23,112 nucleotides of DNA from an uncultured Clostridia bacterium (GCA_904501865.1 CAJGCF010000016.1:1-23112); one strand, 5' to 3'; counted from the stretch's first letter, positions 15,080 through 22,032 are shown. Notes: generated by a model not told the origin, from the letters alone. Numbers and translations: made by a program.

Positions 15080-15274
15080 ATGAGGAACAAAAACAACAAG
15101 CATCTTGGAATAGAGATAGACCCCGAGCTGCACTACAAGCTGCACTATATCTCGGATTACGAGGGAAGGAGCGCCAACGGACAGATACTTTATCTTATCC
15201 GCAAGTGCATCAAGAGCTTTGAGGCGGCAGAGGGAGAGATAGCTGTCCCTGACGAGATACTGAATAAAAAGTAA
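15080..15274 (+). CDS. Small ribbon-helix-helix-like (Arc-type) protein
   Basis: A 64-residue protein with the Arc/MetJ-like layout. A short basic amino end is followed by a strand-like IEIDPELHYKL (11-21), then helices through ISDYEGRSANGQILYLIRKC (24-43), and an acidic tail. Proteins of this kind bind DNA as dimers, often as small repressors or as chromosomally retained plasmid-type regulators. AAAGGA lies 9 nt before the ATG and a strong terminator follows, so it is a monocistronic unit. The target is unknown; autoregulation or control of the divergent SLOG gene is possible. The family call is moderate because it rests on pattern alone. Confidence 0.6.
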   Translation: MRNKNNKHLGIEIDPELHYKLHYISDYEGRSANGQILYLIRKCIKSFEAAEGEIAVPDEILNKK

Positions 15275-15275
15275 T

Positions 15276-15314
15276 AAAAATCCCTTTCGGACAAAACATC
15301 CGAAAGGGATTTTT
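15276..15314 (+). terminator. Terminator after the small ribbon-helix-helix-like gene
   Basis: A 16-bp perfect stem, 15276-15291 with 15299-15314 (core ATCCCTTTCGGA), around the 7-nt loop CAAAACA, with T runs at the end. It is symmetric enough to work in both directions. Confidence 0.92.
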
Positions 15315-15355
15315 AGCCAAAATATTTGTCTCCCTAGTAAAAAAAGAGGAAAATA

Positions 15356-15472
15356 ATGCGCAGACGGGCTATGCTTTGCATAAAATATATTGAATATATT
15401 GCAGAAAGGACATTTTTTATATTTTATGCAACAGAGATATTTTGCCGCGTCCAACTCAGCGCAAGGATTTAA
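15356..15472 (+). CDS. Possible 38-codon upstream reading frame overlapping the ATPase start
   Basis: ATG at 15356 preceded by AGAGG at good spacing, open to TAA at 15470-15472, in another frame from the following ATPase. The peptide begins MRRRAMLCIKYIEYIAE. It overlaps the first 16 codons of the ATPase, whose own Shine-Dalgarno is poorly placed, so it could act as a coupling leader peptide. Nothing in the amino acid sequence identifies it and it may be chance. Confidence 0.25.
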   Translation: MRRRAMLCIKYIEYIAERTFFIFYATEIFCRVQLSARI

Positions 15473-16496
15473 AAATTACTACCCCGAGGTGTTCAAAAGG
15501 GCGGATTTTCTTTATATCATAAAGGGCGGACCCGGCACGGGAAAGAGCTCGTTTATGAAAAAATGCGCCGCCGTCGCCGAGGAGCGCGGCTTTGAGTGCG
15601 AATATTATTACTGCTCGTCCGACCCCGAATCTCTCGACGGAGTCCTGATATTTACTGGTGACCGCGCGATAGGTATTCTTGACGGCACCCCGCCTCACGT
15701 CTGTGAGCCGACCCTCCCCGGAGCGCGTGAGCAGATACTCAATTTCTCGCAATTCTGGGATAAAGAGCTGCTTCACAGTCAGAAAAACGAGATAATATCC
15801 CTATCCGAGCGAAAGAGCGCGGAGTACAAAAACGCCTACGGATATCTGCGCTCGGTGGGCAATCTGCGGGCGGTGCGTGACAGTCTGCTCGGCGGCGTGA
15901 TACATAAGAGCAAGATGCGCGCGGCGGCAGAGCGGCTCTTGAAATTTCTGCCCGATTCCAAGGGCGAGGGTGAGCTTTGCGCTCTGCCCGTGGTAACAGA
16001 CTCTGTCTCAATGTGCGGACGGGTGCGTCTCGACACCTTTGAGCAAAACGCCGAAAGGCTTTATCTCGTAAGCGATAACTACGGCGCAGGTGAGCTTTTC
16101 CTTGATGAGCTTTACGCCACTCTTTCACGCAAAAGCGCCAAGGCGCGCATCTCATACGACCCTGTCTGTCCCTCTCACGTGGACGGTATATTTATAGAGG
16201 ACTATAACGTGGCGTTTGTGCTTCGCCAGAGCCTTGAGGATAAGGATATGCCTTGCGAGGCGGACATTAATGAGGAAAAGCTCATCAACGTCAAGCGCTT
16301 TCTCGACACCGAGGGTCTACGTGAGATAAGGCGTGAGATACGCTATACCTCACGGCTTATAGACAACGCGCTCGACAGCGCTTTGCACGCGCTCGCAAAG
16401 GCGAGGATATACCATTTTTTGCTTGAGGATATGTACGGAAAGGCTATGGATTGGAAGAGCTTTGGCAAGATGAAGGCAGACGACGTCCTGTTTTGA
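15426..16496 (+). CDS. P-loop ATPase of the PRK06851-like family
   Basis: A 356-residue predicted cytosolic ATPase of unknown function, found mainly in Firmicutes. Walker A is KGGPGTGKS (33-41), followed by a characteristic YYYCSSDPESLDGV (60-73) and ILDGTPPHVCEPTLPGA. Relatives usually have two P-loop halves. Here the second (~residues 214-230) reads LVSDNYGAGELFLDEL, so its lysine is gone and it looks degenerate. The ATG at 15426 fits the family start; AAAGGA is 15 nt upstream, longer than ideal, and an in-frame TTG at 15390 has no better site. It ends before a strong terminator shared with the convergent pgsA gene. Confidence 0.75.
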   Translation: MQQRYFAASNSAQGFKNYYPEVFKRADFLYIIKGGPGTGKSSFMKKCAAVAEERGFECEYYYCSSDPESLDGVLIFTGDRAIGILDGTPPHVCEPTLPGAREQILNFSQFWDKELLHSQKNEIISLSERKSAEYKNAYGYLRSVGNLRAVRDSLLGGVIHKSKMRAAAERLLKFLPDSKGEGELCALPVVTDSVSMCGRVRLDTFEQNAERLYLVSDNYGAGELFLDELYATLSRKSAKARISYDPVCPSHVDGIFIEDYNVAFVLRQSLEDKDMPCEADINEEKLINVKRFLDTEGLREIRREIRYTSRLIDNALDSALHALAKARIYHFLLEDMYGKAMDWKSFGKMKADDVLF

Positions 16497-16520
16497 CTGA
16501 GATTTAGCTTATCGGGCAAA

Positions 16521-16567
16521 TAACAAACAGCCCACGGACGTATTGCACGTCCGTGGGCTGTTTGTTA
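16521..16567. terminator. Bidirectional terminator between the ATPase gene and pgsA
   Basis: A perfect 21-bp inverted repeat (16521-16541 with 16547-16567) with a 5-nt loop, GC-rich core GCCCACGGACGT and A/T-rich ends on both sides. It lies between two convergent genes and can serve both. Confidence 0.92.
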
Positions 16568-16573
16568 TAAGTA

Positions 16574-17203
16574 TTACTTTTCGGGGTCGAGGTATTTCCA
16601 CGCGCCGACTATATAATTGATACCCGAATGTATAGTCAGGTATATCATAGCCACGGTGGTAACTAAGGTGATGGGAGGAAATGCTCGTACCCAGCCCTCA
16701 ACTTGAGCCACGGAATATACCACGGGCTCGATGATAGCCGCGCATACTGCCACTATCTGCGTAACTGTCTTGAGCTTTCCAAGCATATTTGCCGCGATGA
16801 CAACACCGCCCGAGCTTGACGCCACAAGTCTTATAGAGGTCACGGCGAGCTCACGGAAAACTACCACGATAAGCGCGAAGATGTAAAGGGTGGCGAGATT
16901 CTTATTTCCTACCACCGAATTTACGTAGAATATGCAGAGCATAGCTCCGATGACCATAAATTTGTCAGCAAGAGGGTCAAGAAACTTGCCGAAATCCGTT
17001 ATAAGATTGTATTTACGGGCTATCTTACCGTCAAGCATATCGGTAAATGATGCCGCGATAAACAAAAGCACGCCCACGACGTTGAGCACTATATTCGCGG
17101 TCTCATTGAAATCACAGAACGCGGGGAGCAGCATAACGACCATAAATATCGGCACCATAATGAGCCTGAGCACGCTCAATTTATTTGGAAGATTCATTTT
17201 CAT
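16574..17203 (-). CDS. pgsA: CDP-diacylglycerol-glycerol-3-phosphate 3-phosphatidyltransferase
   Basis: A 209-residue integral membrane enzyme that makes phosphatidylglycerol phosphate, the committed step to phosphatidylglycerol and cardiolipin. The CDP-alcohol phosphotransferase motif is complete: Asp58-Gly59, Ala62-Arg63, Gly72, Asp76 and Asp80 in DGKIARKYNLITDFGKFLDP. The amino end MNLPNKLSVLRLIMVPIFM and a VFRELAVTSIRL segment are typical of PgsA. The ATG at 17203 has AAAGGTG 7 nt upstream; a second ATG two codons on is possible. It lies 26 nt after rimO and is surely co-transcribed with it, an arrangement seen in many Firmicutes. Confidence 0.95.
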   Translation of the reverse strand: MKMNLPNKLSVLRLIMVPIFMVVMLLPAFCDFNETANIVLNVVGVLLFIAASFTDMLDGKIARKYNLITDFGKFLDPLADKFMVIGAMLCIFYVNSVVGNKNLATLYIFALIVVVFRELAVTSIRLVASSSGGVVIAANMLGKLKTVTQIVAVCAAIIEPVVYSVAQVEGWVRAFPPITLVTTVAMIYLTIHSGINYIVGAWKYLDPEK

Positions 17204-17229
17204 AACAATACACCTTTCTTTATAAGCTG

Positions 17230-18585
17230 TCAGTTCTTCATAGCAAAGCCGCACAGGTCGTAATCGGTCACGCTGCGGACCTTGACCTTGACGAAGCTGC
17301 CGGGGGCTATCTTTTCCTCGGACTTGAAGAACACCTTGCCGTCTATCTCGGGCGCGTCCGCCTCGCTTCTGCCGTAATAGTATTCGCTGACGGGGTCGTA
17401 GTCCTCGCAGAGCACGTTGACCACCTGTCCTATCTTGGCTTTGTTTGCCTCGTCGCTGATAAGGAGCTGCGAGCGCATAAGGATATCCATTCTGTCCTGC
17501 TTGACCTGCTCGTCTATCTGGTCGTCAAAGTCATAGGCGGGCGTTCCTTCCTCACGCGAGTAGGTGAACACTCCGGCGCGGGAGAATCTCTCCTGCTTGA
17601 CGAATTCTGCGAGACACTCGAAATCCTCCTCGGTCTCGCCGGGGAAGCCCACGATAAACGTGGTACGAATGACGATGTCGGGTATCTCTAGGCGGAGCTT
17701 TGCAAGCACGTCGCGCACCATATCGCTCTTTCCGTGTCTGTTCATTCTGCGCAGTACGCTGTCGCTTATATGCTGGAGCGGCAGGTCTATGTAGTGAAGT
17801 ATGCGGGGATTGCTTTTCATTTCTGCAATAAGACCGTCGGTTATCTTGTCGGGGTAGCAGTAGAGCACTCTTATCCACGGGATCTGCGTATTGTCGGTTA
17901 TCGCGCGGAGCAGCTTGTCAAGGCAATACTCGCCGTAGAGGTCTATACCGTACCTCGTGGTATCCTGCGCGATTATGGTGAGCTCCTTTATGCCCATCTC
18001 GTCGAGCTCGCGCGCCTCGGCTACCAGCTCCTCGACGGGACGGGAGCGGAACTTGCCTCGGATATCGGGGATAGCGCAATAGGTGCAACGGTTGTCACAG
18101 CCCTCGCTTATCTTGAGATACGCCGCGTATTCGGGTGTGGTGAGTATTCTGTCGCCGCCAAGGCGCACCGTGTTTTTGTCGCCGTGAGCGTAGAATCTGC
18201 AGTCCTCGCCTCTCTTTTTCTTTTTGCCAGCGTTCTGCTCAACGCTCTTTACGGCGTCAACAATGTCGTGTATGCTTCCGACACCCAGCACCGCGTCGAC
18301 CTCGGGGAACTCGTCAAGTATCTCTCTGCCGTATCTTTCCGCCATACAGCCCGTGACTATTATTCCGCGAAGTCCGTTGTGCTTTTTGAGCCACGCTATA
18401 TCGAGTATATTATCTATTGATTCCTTTTTCGCCGACTCAATAAAGGCGCAAGTGTTGATTATGACAATGTCCGCCTCTGTTTCCTCGGGCGTTATCTCGT
18501 AGCCTGCGCTTACTATTTCGTGCAGCATTACCTCGGTGTCGAGCTGATTTTTAGGACAGCCGAGGGAAACAAATCCTACCTTCAT
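17230..18585 (-). CDS. rimO: Ribosomal protein S12 methylthiotransferase
   Basis: A 451-residue radical-SAM enzyme that adds a methylthio group to the conserved aspartate of ribosomal protein S12. The amino-terminal UPF0004 domain has the three cluster cysteines Cys10 (SLGCPKNQLD), Cys46 (INTCAF) and Cys80 (TGCMAER). The radical-SAM cluster is Cys163, Cys167 and Cys170 (CDNRCTYC). A TRAM domain closes the protein (~385-450). SLGCPKN and the IPDIRGKFRSRP stretch distinguish RimO from MiaB. AAGGA precedes the ATG, and a consensus-like promoter lies ~45 nt upstream. Confidence 0.97.
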   Translation of the reverse strand: MKVGFVSLGCPKNQLDTEVMLHEIVSAGYEITPEETEADIVIINTCAFIESAKKESIDNILDIAWLKKHNGLRGIIVTGCMAERYGREILDEFPEVDAVLGVGSIHDIVDAVKSVEQNAGKKKKRGEDCRFYAHGDKNTVRLGGDRILTTPEYAAYLKISEGCDNRCTYCAIPDIRGKFRSRPVEELVAEARELDEMGIKELTIIAQDTTRYGIDLYGEYCLDKLLRAITDNTQIPWIRVLYCYPDKITDGLIAEMKSNPRILHYIDLPLQHISDSVLRRMNRHGKSDMVRDVLAKLRLEIPDIVIRTTFIVGFPGETEEDFECLAEFVKQERFSRAGVFTYSREEGTPAYDFDDQIDEQVKQDRMDILMRSQLLISDEANKAKIGQVVNVLCEDYDPVSEYYYGRSEADAPEIDGKVFFKSEEKIAPGSFVKVKVRSVTDYDLCGFAMKN

Positions 18586-18626
18586 AAAAATTCCTTCTTT
18601 TATTGACTACATTCTTATACATTATA

Positions 18627-18655
18627 ATATTATCACACTTTTCCAAAAAAGTCAA
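18627..18655 (-). promoter_or_regulatory. Promoter of rimO-pgsA
   Basis: On the minus strand TTGACT (18655-18650), 17 nt, TAATAT (18632-18627). The start would be near 18620, giving a short leader to the rimO ATG at 18585. Confidence 0.7.
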
Positions 18656-18810
18656 GAGACAACGCGCTCTCTCTGACGGATTTCGGGCAAAAAGCAAATA
18701 AATTTTCAAATGCTTTCCAAAATTGATATTGAGTTCATAATTGAGTGTTAAAATCAAATTAGAATGATAATTCTTTTATGCCGCCGCAAGCGGTGGATTG
18801 GAGATTTTTT

Positions 18811-19485
18811 ATGTTCAATATAATGATAGTAGAGGACGACGTCAATCAGAGAAAGCTTATGGCAACGGTGCTTGAGCAGTACGGATATGAGGTCCTGCTC
18901 GCGTCTGACGGAGTCGACGCGCTCGACGTGATGGACAAAAAGCACGTCGACCTTATAATTTTGGATATAATGATGCCTCGTATGGACGGCTTTGAGCTGA
19001 CTGAGACCTTGCGTCAATCGGGCTGTAATATCCCGATACTTATGGTGAGCGCCAAGCAATCTCCGCTCGACAAGCGCAAGGGCTTCATCATAGGTACCGA
19101 TGACTATATGACAAAGCCCGTCGATGAGGAGGAGATGGTGTTAAGAGTTGGAGCTTTGCTCCGCCGCTCAAAGATAGTCAACGATAGAAAGCTGACCGTG
19201 GGCAACACTACGCTTTTCTATGACGCGCTCTCTGTAAGCGTGGACGGAGACAATCAGGAGCTTCCGCAAAAGGAATTTCTTTTGCTATTCAAGCTTTTGT
19301 CCTACCCGAACAAGATATTTACCCGACGTCAGCTTATGGACGAGATATGGGATATGGACAGTGAGAGCGACGAGAGGACGGTGGACGTTCACGTCAGCCG
19401 TTTGCGCGACAGATACAGAAACAATCCCGATTTTGAGATAGTGACCGTAAGGGGACTTGGATACAAGGCGGTACATCTGAAATGA
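18811..19485 (+). CDS. OmpR/PhoB-type response regulator
   Basis: A 224-residue two-component regulator. The receiver domain (1-115) has the acidic pair Asp9/Asp10, phosphoacceptor Asp52 in LIILDIMMPRMDG, Ser80 and Lys102 (TKPV). A winged-helix DNA-binding domain follows (~128-222) with FTRRQLMDEIWD and DERTVDVHVSRLRDRY. The frame is open 11 codons further upstream, but the ATG at 18811 has GGAG 7 nt before it and gives a normal receiver start. Its stop overlaps the start of the sensor kinase gene (ATGA). The input signal is unknown. No clear promoter was found; a TTGAGT with a loosely spaced TGATAA around 18740-18775 is only a weak candidate. Confidence 0.94.
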   Translation: MFNIMIVEDDVNQRKLMATVLEQYGYEVLLASDGVDALDVMDKKHVDLIILDIMMPRMDGFELTETLRQSGCNIPILMVSAKQSPLDKRKGFIIGTDDYMTKPVDEEEMVLRVGALLRRSKIVNDRKLTVGNTTLFYDALSVSVDGDNQELPQKEFLLLFKLLSYPNKIFTRRQLMDEIWDMDSESDERTVDVHVSRLRDRYRNNPDFEIVTVRGLGYKAVHLK

Positions 19486-20600
19486 GAAAAGAAAAACGCG
19501 AAAAGGCCCCAAAAAAGAGCCCTAAAAAGCGTCCGATGATAAGCATAAACGGGGAGGAGATAAAAAAGGTGCGCAGTATGCGCTTCTGGTTTTCCCTTAT
19601 GGTGTTTATGCTTTTCGGCATAACGGGAGTTGTAACGGCTATCCTGTTCTACGTGCTCAACAGCATACTTGAGTTTAACGAGCTCTATCTCAACACCACT
19701 CTGCTCGTGCTTGCTATGGCGCTCTCGTGTATTATAATAGGCGCGGCGCTCACCGCGACCACGAGCAAGTTTATCTTCCGCAGAATAAGCAAGATAAGCG
19801 AGGGAATGAGAGAAATATCAAGGGGAAATTTCAAGACGCGTGTGGACGAGCTTGATAAGAGCAAAAGCTTGACCGAATTCGGTGAGCTTGAGCGCTCCTT
19901 TAATCAGATGGCGTCAGAGCTTGACGGAATAGAGATATTCAGAAATGATTTTATAAATAATTTTTCGCACGAGTTCAAAACGCCCATAGTTTCTATACGC
20001 GGCTTTGCTCGTCAGCTTCAGAGCGACCGTCTTGACGAGGAACAGAGACGGGAATATCTTGGAATCATCATCTCCGAATCTGAGCGACTTTCGACTATGT
20101 CGGAGAACGTGCTCCTTCTTTCAAAGCTTGAAAATCAGCAGATAGTCAGCGAAAAGACCGAGTTTTATCTCGATGAGCAGATAAGAAATTGCATACTTCT
20201 GCTTGAAAAGGCTTGGAGCGACAAGAATATCGAGCTTGACCTTGAGCTTGAGGAGATAAAGTACCACTTCAATGAGGAGATGCTTTCGCACGTATGGATA
20301 AACCTCTTTTCCAATTCGGTAAAATTCACGGGGGAGGGAGGCAGGATATCCTGCCGCCTGTGGCGAGATGGCTCACGGATTCTGTTCAGTGTGACGGACA
20401 GCGGAATCGGTATGAGCGAGGAGACTATGTCCCGCATATTTGAAAAGTTCTATCAGGGAGACGAGTCACACGCGTCTATCGGCAACGGAATAGGCCTCAA
20501 TATAGTTCACAGAGTTGTTACTCTGGCGGGCGGTGATGTGACGGTCGAGAGCCGCGTGGGTGAGGGAAGCACGTTTACGGTTGTTCTACCTATATATTAA
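19482..20600 (+). CDS. Sensor histidine kinase
   Basis: A 372-residue membrane kinase, partner of the regulator before it. A very basic amino end (residues 1-32) is followed by two membrane helices (~36-62 and 72-96) with almost no extracytoplasmic loop, so it probably senses within or near the membrane or through a partner. A HAMP-like segment (~97-150) follows. The phosphoacceptor is His163 in NFSHEFKTP. ATP-binding boxes are N (Asn274, Asn278 in INLFSNSVKF), G1 (DSGIGMS 306-312) and G2 (GNGIGLN 334-340). The 4-nt overlap with the regulator gene implies coupled translation. The architecture resembles intramembrane-sensing kinases that answer envelope stress, but this is inference. Confidence 0.94.
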   Translation: MRKEKREKAPKKSPKKRPMISINGEEIKKVRSMRFWFSLMVFMLFGITGVVTAILFYVLNSILEFNELYLNTTLLVLAMALSCIIIGAALTATTSKFIFRRISKISEGMREISRGNFKTRVDELDKSKSLTEFGELERSFNQMASELDGIEIFRNDFINNFSHEFKTPIVSIRGFARQLQSDRLDEEQRREYLGIIISESERLSTMSENVLLLSKLENQQIVSEKTEFYLDEQIRNCILLLEKAWSDKNIELDLELEEIKYHFNEEMLSHVWINLFSNSVKFTGEGGRISCRLWRDGSRILFSVTDSGIGMSEETMSRIFEKFYQGDESHASIGNGIGLNIVHRVVTLAGGDVTVESRVGEGSTFTVVLPIY

Positions 20601-20602
20601 AT

Positions 20603-20637
20603 AAAAAAGTCGAAGGCATCGCCTTCGGCTTTTTTTC
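20603..20637. terminator. Bidirectional terminator between the sensor kinase gene and rnpB
   Basis: GTCGAAGGC (20609-20617) and GCCTTCGGC (20621-20629) pair around ATC, with six A on one side and seven T on the other. Plus-strand transcripts from the kinase and minus-strand transcripts from rnpB both end here. Confidence 0.9.
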
Positions 20638-20643
20638 TTTTTA

Positions 20644-21026
20644 GTGCAGCTCCGTCTATAAGCCGGGTTCTGTCTTGAACGGTCATCAATCTTTGCTCTC
20701 CGTCACCGAAAAGCTCCTTTGCCTTCGCAAAATGCCACCCTGAGATATTCTTCAAAGAAGAAGGTCGGGCTAACGCGTCCCTCGGGGTGTTGCTTCAAGT
20801 AGGGTTTACAGCAAACTTATGTTACCATAAGAGTGGGTGAGCTCTTACCTCGCCTTTCCATCCTTACCCAAGGTGCTGAAAGCACCCTCGGCGGTCTATT
20901 TCTGTTGCACTTTCCCGACGATTACTCGTGGCTGACGTTATCAGCTACTCTGCCCTGTGAAGCCCGGACTTTCCTCGCACGGATACCTTTCGGCACCACC
21001 GCACGCGACCGCTCGGCGAAGCTGCA
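20644..21026 (-). ncRNA. rnpB: RNase P RNA (type A-like)
   Basis: The minus strand carries the universally conserved parts of RNase P RNA, the ribozyme that matures tRNA 5' ends. These include GAGGAAAGTCCGGGC near the 5' end, ACAGAA, GGTAAGGATGGAAAGG and the 3' block GACAGAACCCGGCTTATAG. The two ends form P1: TGCAGCTTCG near 21025 pairs with CGGAGCTGCA near 20650. The ends given are the predicted start 7 nt after the -10 box and the base of P1; they may be off by a few nt. The length is ~383 nt. A perfect consensus promoter precedes it and a shared terminator follows. Confidence 0.97.
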
Positions 21027-21032
21027 TCCATT

Positions 21033-21061
21033 ATTATATCACGCTCTCTTCCTTTTGTCAA
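21033..21061 (-). promoter_or_regulatory. rnpB promoter, perfect consensus
   Basis: On the minus strand TTGACA (21061-21056), exactly 17 nt, TATAAT (21038-21033). Both boxes match the housekeeping sigma consensus completely, as expected for an abundant stable RNA. Confidence 0.93.
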
Positions 21062-21064
21062 GCC

Positions 21065-21090
21065 CACACCTTTTTTGAAAAAAAGGTGTG
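21065..21090. repeat. Perfect inverted repeat just upstream of the rnpB promoter
   Basis: CACACCTTTTTT (21065-21076) is followed after 2 nt by its exact complement (21079-21090). It ends 3 nt from the -35 box of rnpB. On the minus strand it could end transcripts from the small Cys-rich gene, but there is no U-tract after the stem; a role as upstream promoter element or cruciform is speculative. Confidence 0.5.
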
Positions 21091-21127
21091 TTGAAAAAGC
21101 ATCTGATTTTTATATTTTATACAATTA

Positions 21128-21328
21128 TCAAGTATGACCTTTATCCATAGCAATATTTTCTTCTTTGCCTTTTGGAGCAGATTCGGGAAAACAAATCAAA
21201 TAATAGTCACACTCGTCGCAACAGCACTCAAAGCCTTGTTCTCCGTTACCAAGACAAAGAGCAGGCTCTCTTGGCATAAGCTCTATGCCGCTGATGTCTA
21301 TTACTATTTTTTTAATATTCTTGCTCAT
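21128..21328 (-). CDS. Small Cys-rich protein of unknown function
   Basis: A 66-residue protein starting at the ATG at 21328, chosen over an upstream in-frame start because AGGGGG lies 6 nt before it. Six cysteines are present: Cys25, then Cys35, Cys36, Cys37, Cys40 and Cys46 in the cluster GFECCCDECDYYLICFPE. This suggests a metal or disulfide site. The amino half (KIVIDISGIELMPREPALCL) is soluble-looking and the tail is charged. There is no signal peptide and no recognised family. The start codon lies 20 nt beyond a strong intrinsic terminator, so expression needs read-through or antitermination from the structured leader upstream. Confidence 0.65.
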   Translation of the reverse strand: MSKNIKKIVIDISGIELMPREPALCLGNGEQGFECCCDECDYYLICFPESAPKGKEENIAMDKGHT

Positions 21329-21348
21329 ATATCCCCCTATCAGCATAT

Positions 21349-21377
21349 AAAAAGTGCGCCGATTGTAATCAGCGCAC
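21349..21377 (-). terminator. Strong intrinsic terminator in front of the Cys-rich gene
   Basis: On the minus strand GTGCGC pairs with GCGCAC (21377-21372 with 21359-21354), and the stem extends inward through TGATT/AATCG to about 11 bp. It is followed at once by TTTTT (21353-21349). It ends the structured RNA that starts near 21558. Confidence 0.88.
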
Positions 21378-21558
21378 AAAAACGCAAATTCCAGTCGTCG
21401 CCAAACAAACTATATACAGATAAGGTATATTACTATACTCTGTCGTGTAGGGAATTTGCATTTTATCAAATTCATCACAACACAGTATAGACAAAAAAGG
21501 ATATAAGTATCCCAAAAAGAAAAACACACCAATAGACTGTATATTTAGTTTGTTTGGC
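21349..21558 (-). ncRNA. Candidate structured small RNA or attenuator leader
   Basis: The predicted transcript begins at the first base of a long-range stem: minus-strand GCCAAACAAACTAAATATAC (from 21558) pairs with the segment ending at 21400, about 20 bp with a 2-nt bulge. Inside, GGTGTG (from 21530) can pair with TATACC. A U-rich one-sided bubble holding a GGATA/TATCC hairpin follows, then an apical stem of CTATACT/AGTATAG, TGTTGTG/CACGACA and AATTTG/CAAATT. An intrinsic terminator (21377-21349) closes the unit at ~210 nt. The whole is a rod with a central bubble, like 6S RNA in outline, but no conserved 6S sequence is recognised. The alternative is an attenuator controlling the Cys-rich gene just downstream. 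Confidence 0.6.
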
Positions 21559-21564
21559 ACTTTT

Positions 21565-21593
21565 ATTATATCACAGTTTTTTCGATTTGTAAA
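21565..21593 (-). promoter_or_regulatory. Promoter of the structured RNA / Cys-rich gene
   Basis: On the minus strand TTTACA (21593-21588), 17 nt, TATAAT (21570-21565). A start 7 nt downstream falls at 21558, exactly where the closing stem begins. Confidence 0.82.
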
Positions 21594-21599
21594 CATATT

Positions 21600-21667
21600 T
21601 CATAAAGTTTTATAAGTTTTATAAATTACCCTCCGAAAAGAAGAACGTCATTTTTTATGACAACTAC
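21600..21667. other. AT-rich spacer with a 9-bp tandem repeat
   Basis: The only structure seen is AGTTTTATA repeated directly twice near 21606-21623. No convincing gene or promoter is visible here. Confidence 0.4.
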
Positions 21668-21714
21668 TGACTGAATTAAAGACAACAAGATTTTGAAAAA
21701 AGTAACGTAAAGGT

Positions 21715-21898
21715 ACTTTTGACATTGACATTTCAAAAGTTTTTTGCCTACCTTCCGGGAGGTAGAAAAAAGCCTCCCTTGTGTAAAGGGAGGTGGCACG
21801 GCTTTGCCGTGACGGAGGGATTGTAAAATGTTAGATTTGTGAAAAAACAATCTCTCAGCCGCCTTCGGCGTCAGCTCCCTTTACACAAGGGAGCCTTT
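21715..21898. mobile_element. MITE-like palindromic repeat element
   Basis: Two ~50-bp arms lie in inverted orientation: 21771-21824 and 21846-21897. Each has CTCCCTTGTGTAAAGGGAG, then a small variable hairpin, then GAGGGATTGT or GAGAGATTGT. They flank a ~20-nt centre. To the left are further hairpins: ACTTTTGA/TCAAAAGT (21715-21722 with 21733-21740) and CTACCT/AGGTAG (21748-21753 with 21760-21765). Such GGCTCCCTTGTGTAAAGGGAG repeats recur in many Clostridia genomes as far as I recall. No transposase is present, so it would be non-autonomous. Reading frames across it are artefacts. Confidence 0.7.
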
Positions 21899-21901
21899 GG
21901 T

Positions 21902-21922
21902 CTGTGCAGACTTTTCGCACAG
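21902..21922. repeat. Short hairpin right of the MITE-like element
   Basis: CTGTGC (21902-21907) and GCACAG (21917-21922) form a 6-bp stem. It lies directly next to the repeat element and may be part of it. The rest of 21923-22030 shows nothing recognisable. Confidence 0.35.
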
Positions 21923-22032
21923 CAAAAACCGTAATTTTATTGTAGTCTTTAGTTAAAACAGACGAACCACTGCATTTGTGGACATAAAAACTCCAAATAT
22001 CGCGTGGGGGGTGTTGAAAGATTAAAATTTAT

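Noticed and set aside
20833..21078. 81-codon plus-strand frame
   Set aside because: Lies wholly across the RNase P RNA gene and its promoter.
21399..21558. Inverted repeats GCCAAACAAACTA read as ends of an invertible promoter or a tiny transposon
   Set aside because: The promoter lies outside the repeats and points inward, the first repeat begins exactly at the predicted start site, and a terminator follows; an RNA closing stem explains it better. No target duplication seen.
21369..21596. 75-codon minus-strand frame
   Set aside because: Starts within the promoter of the structured RNA and runs through its stems into the terminator; no ribosome site is seen.
21626..21850. 74-codon minus-strand frame (VPPPFTQGRL-type peptide)
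   Set aside because: Product of translating the MITE-like repeat; such peptides are common false genes over this kind of element.
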